Assembly (NCBI GenBank): GCA_964344765.1
Contig: CAYFOM010000002.1
Span: forward strand, 92,053 to 156,052
Reading direction: 5' to 3'
Source: JACNIZ01 sp964344765
GTDB taxonomy: Bacteria > Planctomycetota > UBA1135
Length of the DNA: 64,000 bases
Below are positions 61,911 to 64,000 of the stretch, one piece after another (within the stretch, counting starts at the first letter, position 1; each line of letters begins with the position of its first letter). The position numbers were made by a program, and so were the translations under genes. The notes below the pieces were generated by a model. It did not search any database. It was not told the origin of the DNA and saw only the letters and a program-made list of their open reading frames with translations.

Positions 61911-63938
61911 CTAACACCCGCCGGCGGATTTCGTTTCGCGCCAGGCACGCCACAATTCTCCCCAGCCACTTGGGCGAGCACCGGCGCGGCGATTGGCGTG
62001 ACCGATTTGATAGGCCACTTGCCATTGATGCATCAAAGTGCGCCAAGCGGCAAAGATGCTGGTGCCTGGCTGGTAAATATGGGCGGCTTCAGCGGTTAAG
62101 CCGTTGAGTTCGAGAATTTTGAAGGACTTGCCGGATTGCAGCTCGTCGGCGTTGGCGGCGATGACATCGAAACGGCCAAAGTGGAAGCCGGGAAAGCCGT
62201 CGGCCAGTTGATCGAGTCGTGCACGCAGGGCTTCGCGGATCAGCGGACGGCGGTCGAGGAAAATGGTGCCGCGGCTGTGCGCGCCGACGTCGACCAAATC
62301 GATGGTTTTGCCGTCGGCAGGAACGTCGAATAAATGATCGGCGTGATAAGCAAAGTGCACCGACGCCATCCGCACCGCACGATCGTCATCGAGGATGAGT
62401 TGCTCAAGCGTGCGTTTTCCGTCGCAGCTGAGTTTGGGGAAGTTTTTGCCGTTGATGGAATACAGCGTGCCTTGGGTTTGATTGGGCGCGCGCCAGTAAA
62501 ACAGGCCGAACTCTTCGCCGTGCACACCTTGTTGAATCAGAGCGCGCTGGCGTGACTTGGTTTGGCCGCTTTTATCTGTGAGTTGTTGCAAGCATGTCTG
62601 CAACTGCGCCTGATTGCGCAACCACTGCACGCCTTTGCCGCGTTCGCCGCGCTCTGGTTTGACGATCAGCGGCCATTGCAGTTGATGACGTTGCCTAAAC
62701 TCCAGCACCGATTCGAGAGTGGTGTCAGCGTCGAGCAATAGAGTTGCCGGGAGGAACTCACTTGGCGGAATTTCGCGTCGCCGCGGATCGCTTTGGCCGA
62801 AGGCAAGCATTTGCATGATGTCCCACTTGGATTCGCCGAGCAAACCGCCGGTAACAATGCCGGGGTTGACGGCGGTGACCGTGCGCAAGCCGCGATAGCG
62901 AATGGCCAAGCCCAGAATCCAAATAGAAACCGGCAAATAGATCAGCCAGGCGGGCCAAAATTCCCATTCGAGTTTGCGTCGAGTAGAACCGTAAAGCAGG
63001 CGTCGGCCGCGATGGCTGAACATCGGCACGATCAGTTTTTGTAAGCCGAGCAAACTCAGCAACAGAACGATGAATCCGGGCAGCGCGTATTGATGCAGCG
63101 CGTCGAGCAGCGCATAAGCTTCGCGACCGGCCCAGGTGGAAATGCCGACAATCAGCGGCGTCCAAAGTAGTCCGGCCAGTGCGAAATAGCCGAAGAAGAC
63201 GCGAAACTTCATGCCCAAAACGCCGGCGGCGACGTAGGTCGGAAGGCGCATGCCGGGCATGAAGCGGGAAAGCAAAATGACTCGGCTACCGCGGTGATGG
63301 AACCAAGTGCGGGCGCGATGCACCGCGTCTTCTTTGACGAACCAGCGAAGTGGAGCGCGTTGCAGCGCGGGTTGGCCCAGCCAGCGACCGGCTAAAAACA
63401 GCAAACCGTCGCCGATGAGAATGCCGAGGAAACAGGCGGCAACGCCGGGAAAGAAAGCGATGCGCGATTGCGCAACCAATAAGCCGGTCGCGATGCAAGT
63501 TAGGTCTTCGCTGACCAGCGTGGCCAAAGCGATCAACAGCATGGCCAGCACTAATGCGGCTCCGCGATACGGTGGTACGTTGGTTGGCGTCCACGGCTGT
63601 GCTGCGGCGAATACCCGCGCGGCGGTCGGTTGCGGAACGTGATCGGGGTTTTCCGCCAGGTTTACCGTCATCGCGATGTGTTCGGCTACTACTCGCGGCT
63701 GGGTCCACGGCAAAAAATGACTGGCTTGCAAAATGACCAGTTGGCTTTGCGGGACCAATCGATGGTGTTCTTTGGCAGCCGAAACGGGAACGAGGAAATC
63801 GCGGTTGCCGTGAATGATCAGCGTCGGGATGCTCAGCTGTTTCAAGACTTCGCGCAAAGGCCGCTGATCGCTGTCGTAAAAGTTCCGCGCGTATGGGATC
63901 AAAGACGAGCGGTTGATGGCTCCAAAGTGGGGGGCCAA
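61911..63938 (-). CDS. alpha/beta-hydrolase (C-terminal part) - DedA/VTT - ATP-grasp fusion
   Basis: 675 residues from a TTG. Residues ~1-95 match only the C-terminal third of an alpha/beta hydrolase (IPTLIIHGNRDFLVPV with the acid, ILQASHFLPW with the His). Then comes a DedA/SNARE-associated membrane domain (~125-330: LVSEDLTCIATGLLV, GDGLLFLAGRWLG, SRFMPGMRLPTYVAAGVLGM). From ~410 an ATP-grasp ligase-like domain follows (LQWPLIVKPERGERGKGVQWL, GVHGEEFGLFYWR, HFGRFDVIAAN, FKILELNGLTAEAAH). The missing hydrolase start probably lies in another frame beyond 63940. Such a chain could couple lipid or peptidoglycan-precursor handling to ligation, but this is inference. Confidence 0.82.
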   Translation of the reverse strand: MAPHFGAINRSSLIPYARNFYDSDQRPLREVLKQLSIPTLIIHGNRDFLVPVSAAKEHHRLVPQSQLVILQASHFLPWTQPRVVAEHIAMTVNLAENPDHVPQPTAARVFAAAQPWTPTNVPPYRGAALVLAMLLIALATLVSEDLTCIATGLLVAQSRIAFFPGVAACFLGILIGDGLLFLAGRWLGQPALQRAPLRWFVKEDAVHRARTWFHHRGSRVILLSRFMPGMRLPTYVAAGVLGMKFRVFFGYFALAGLLWTPLIVGISTWAGREAYALLDALHQYALPGFIVLLLSLLGLQKLIVPMFSHRGRRLLYGSTRRKLEWEFWPAWLIYLPVSIWILGLAIRYRGLRTVTAVNPGIVTGGLLGESKWDIMQMLAFGQSDPRRREIPPSEFLPATLLLDADTTLESVLEFRQRHQLQWPLIVKPERGERGKGVQWLRNQAQLQTCLQQLTDKSGQTKSRQRALIQQGVHGEEFGLFYWRAPNQTQGTLYSINGKNFPKLSCDGKRTLEQLILDDDRAVRMASVHFAYHADHLFDVPADGKTIDLVDVGAHSRGTIFLDRRPLIREALRARLDQLADGFPGFHFGRFDVIAANADELQSGKSFKILELNGLTAEAAHIYQPGTSIFAAWRTLMHQWQVAYQIGHANRRAGARPSGWGELWRAWRETKSAGGC

Positions 63939-64000
63939 CCACTGCAGCGCGCTGACTTTACCCAGTTAACCGCAATCCCCTCAAAGTCACACCTGGCAGG
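63939..64000 (-). pseudogene. probable upstream part of the hydrolase domain in a different frame
   Basis: The minus-strand frame from 63999 reads LPGVTLRGLRLTG before a stop, and the fusion-protein frame resumes with KVSALQWLAPHFG. The joined text looks like a continuous hydrolase lid segment, suggesting a one-base insertion (mutation or sequencing error) near 63955-63965. The rest lies outside the window. Confidence 0.4.

Overview
The window looks like chromosomal DNA of a GC-rich, Gram-negative-type bacterium, most likely a planctomycete. The indications are an ECF sigma factor next to a Ser/Thr kinase with a formylglycine-enzyme-like domain, FG-GAP and CRTAC1-type secreted proteins, a DUF1080 protein, large PQQ-like propeller proteins, many signal peptides and lipoboxes, and a phosphate-selective-porin-like protein. 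This is inference from gene content. No rRNA, tRNA, CRISPR array, insertion sequence or phage gene was found.

Layout. 0-9.9 kb is mostly minus strand: a hybrid histidine kinase, a membrane transporter-like gene split over two frames, an FG-GAP repeat protein, a DUF1080 protein, a lipoprotein with one heme-binding CxxCH, a tiny Cys-rich lipoprotein, an arylsulfotransferase-like propeller and an Arg/Gly-rich EF-hand protein. 9.9-15.9 kb (plus) holds a purple-acid-phosphatase-like enzyme, a trehalose synthase/phosphatase fusion and a GH15 hydrolase. 15.9-19.1 kb is one reading frame interrupted by a single TGA: an FG-GAP/ASPIC lipoprotein that continues into a thioredoxin-like domain. A PLP decarboxylase follows on the other strand. 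20.7-24.5 kb is an ECF sigma factor, kinase and unknown-gene cassette.

24.5-28.4 kb (minus) holds an M1 peptidase, a TIGR01777-type epimerase and a metallo-beta-lactamase-fold hydrolase. 28.5-40.0 kb is a tightly packed nine-gene operon: a giant PQQ-like protein, a two-TM protein, an FtsX/MacB-type permease and ATPase, a membrane-anchored double ModA, ModB, ModC, a MoaD-like carrier and a ThiF/MoeB-like E1 enzyme. Most junctions overlap. It joins molybdate-type uptake and sulfur-carrier chemistry to an envelope ABC exporter module, and is the best candidate for an undescribed multi-gene system here.

40-51 kb contains a TraB/GumN protein, rmlA/rmlB, a TLC-like membrane protein, an FAH-family hydrolase with a malate/lactate-type dehydrogenase, a divergent IclR regulator, a retropepsin-like protease, a porin and a lipase-like lipoprotein. 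The ldh-iclR gap carries overlapping divergent promoters and, on the minus strand, a short RNA with a 7-codon ORF and an intrinsic terminator. 51-58 kb is a methionine unit: a SAM-I riboswitch, a bifunctional homocysteine methyltransferase/MTHFR, cobalamin-dependent MetH, and a PLP-fold protein that appears to have lost its Schiff-base lysine. The right end has a class V aminotransferase-like enzyme, a thioredoxin/HEAT protein and a hydrolase-DedA-ATP-grasp fusion cut off near the window edge.
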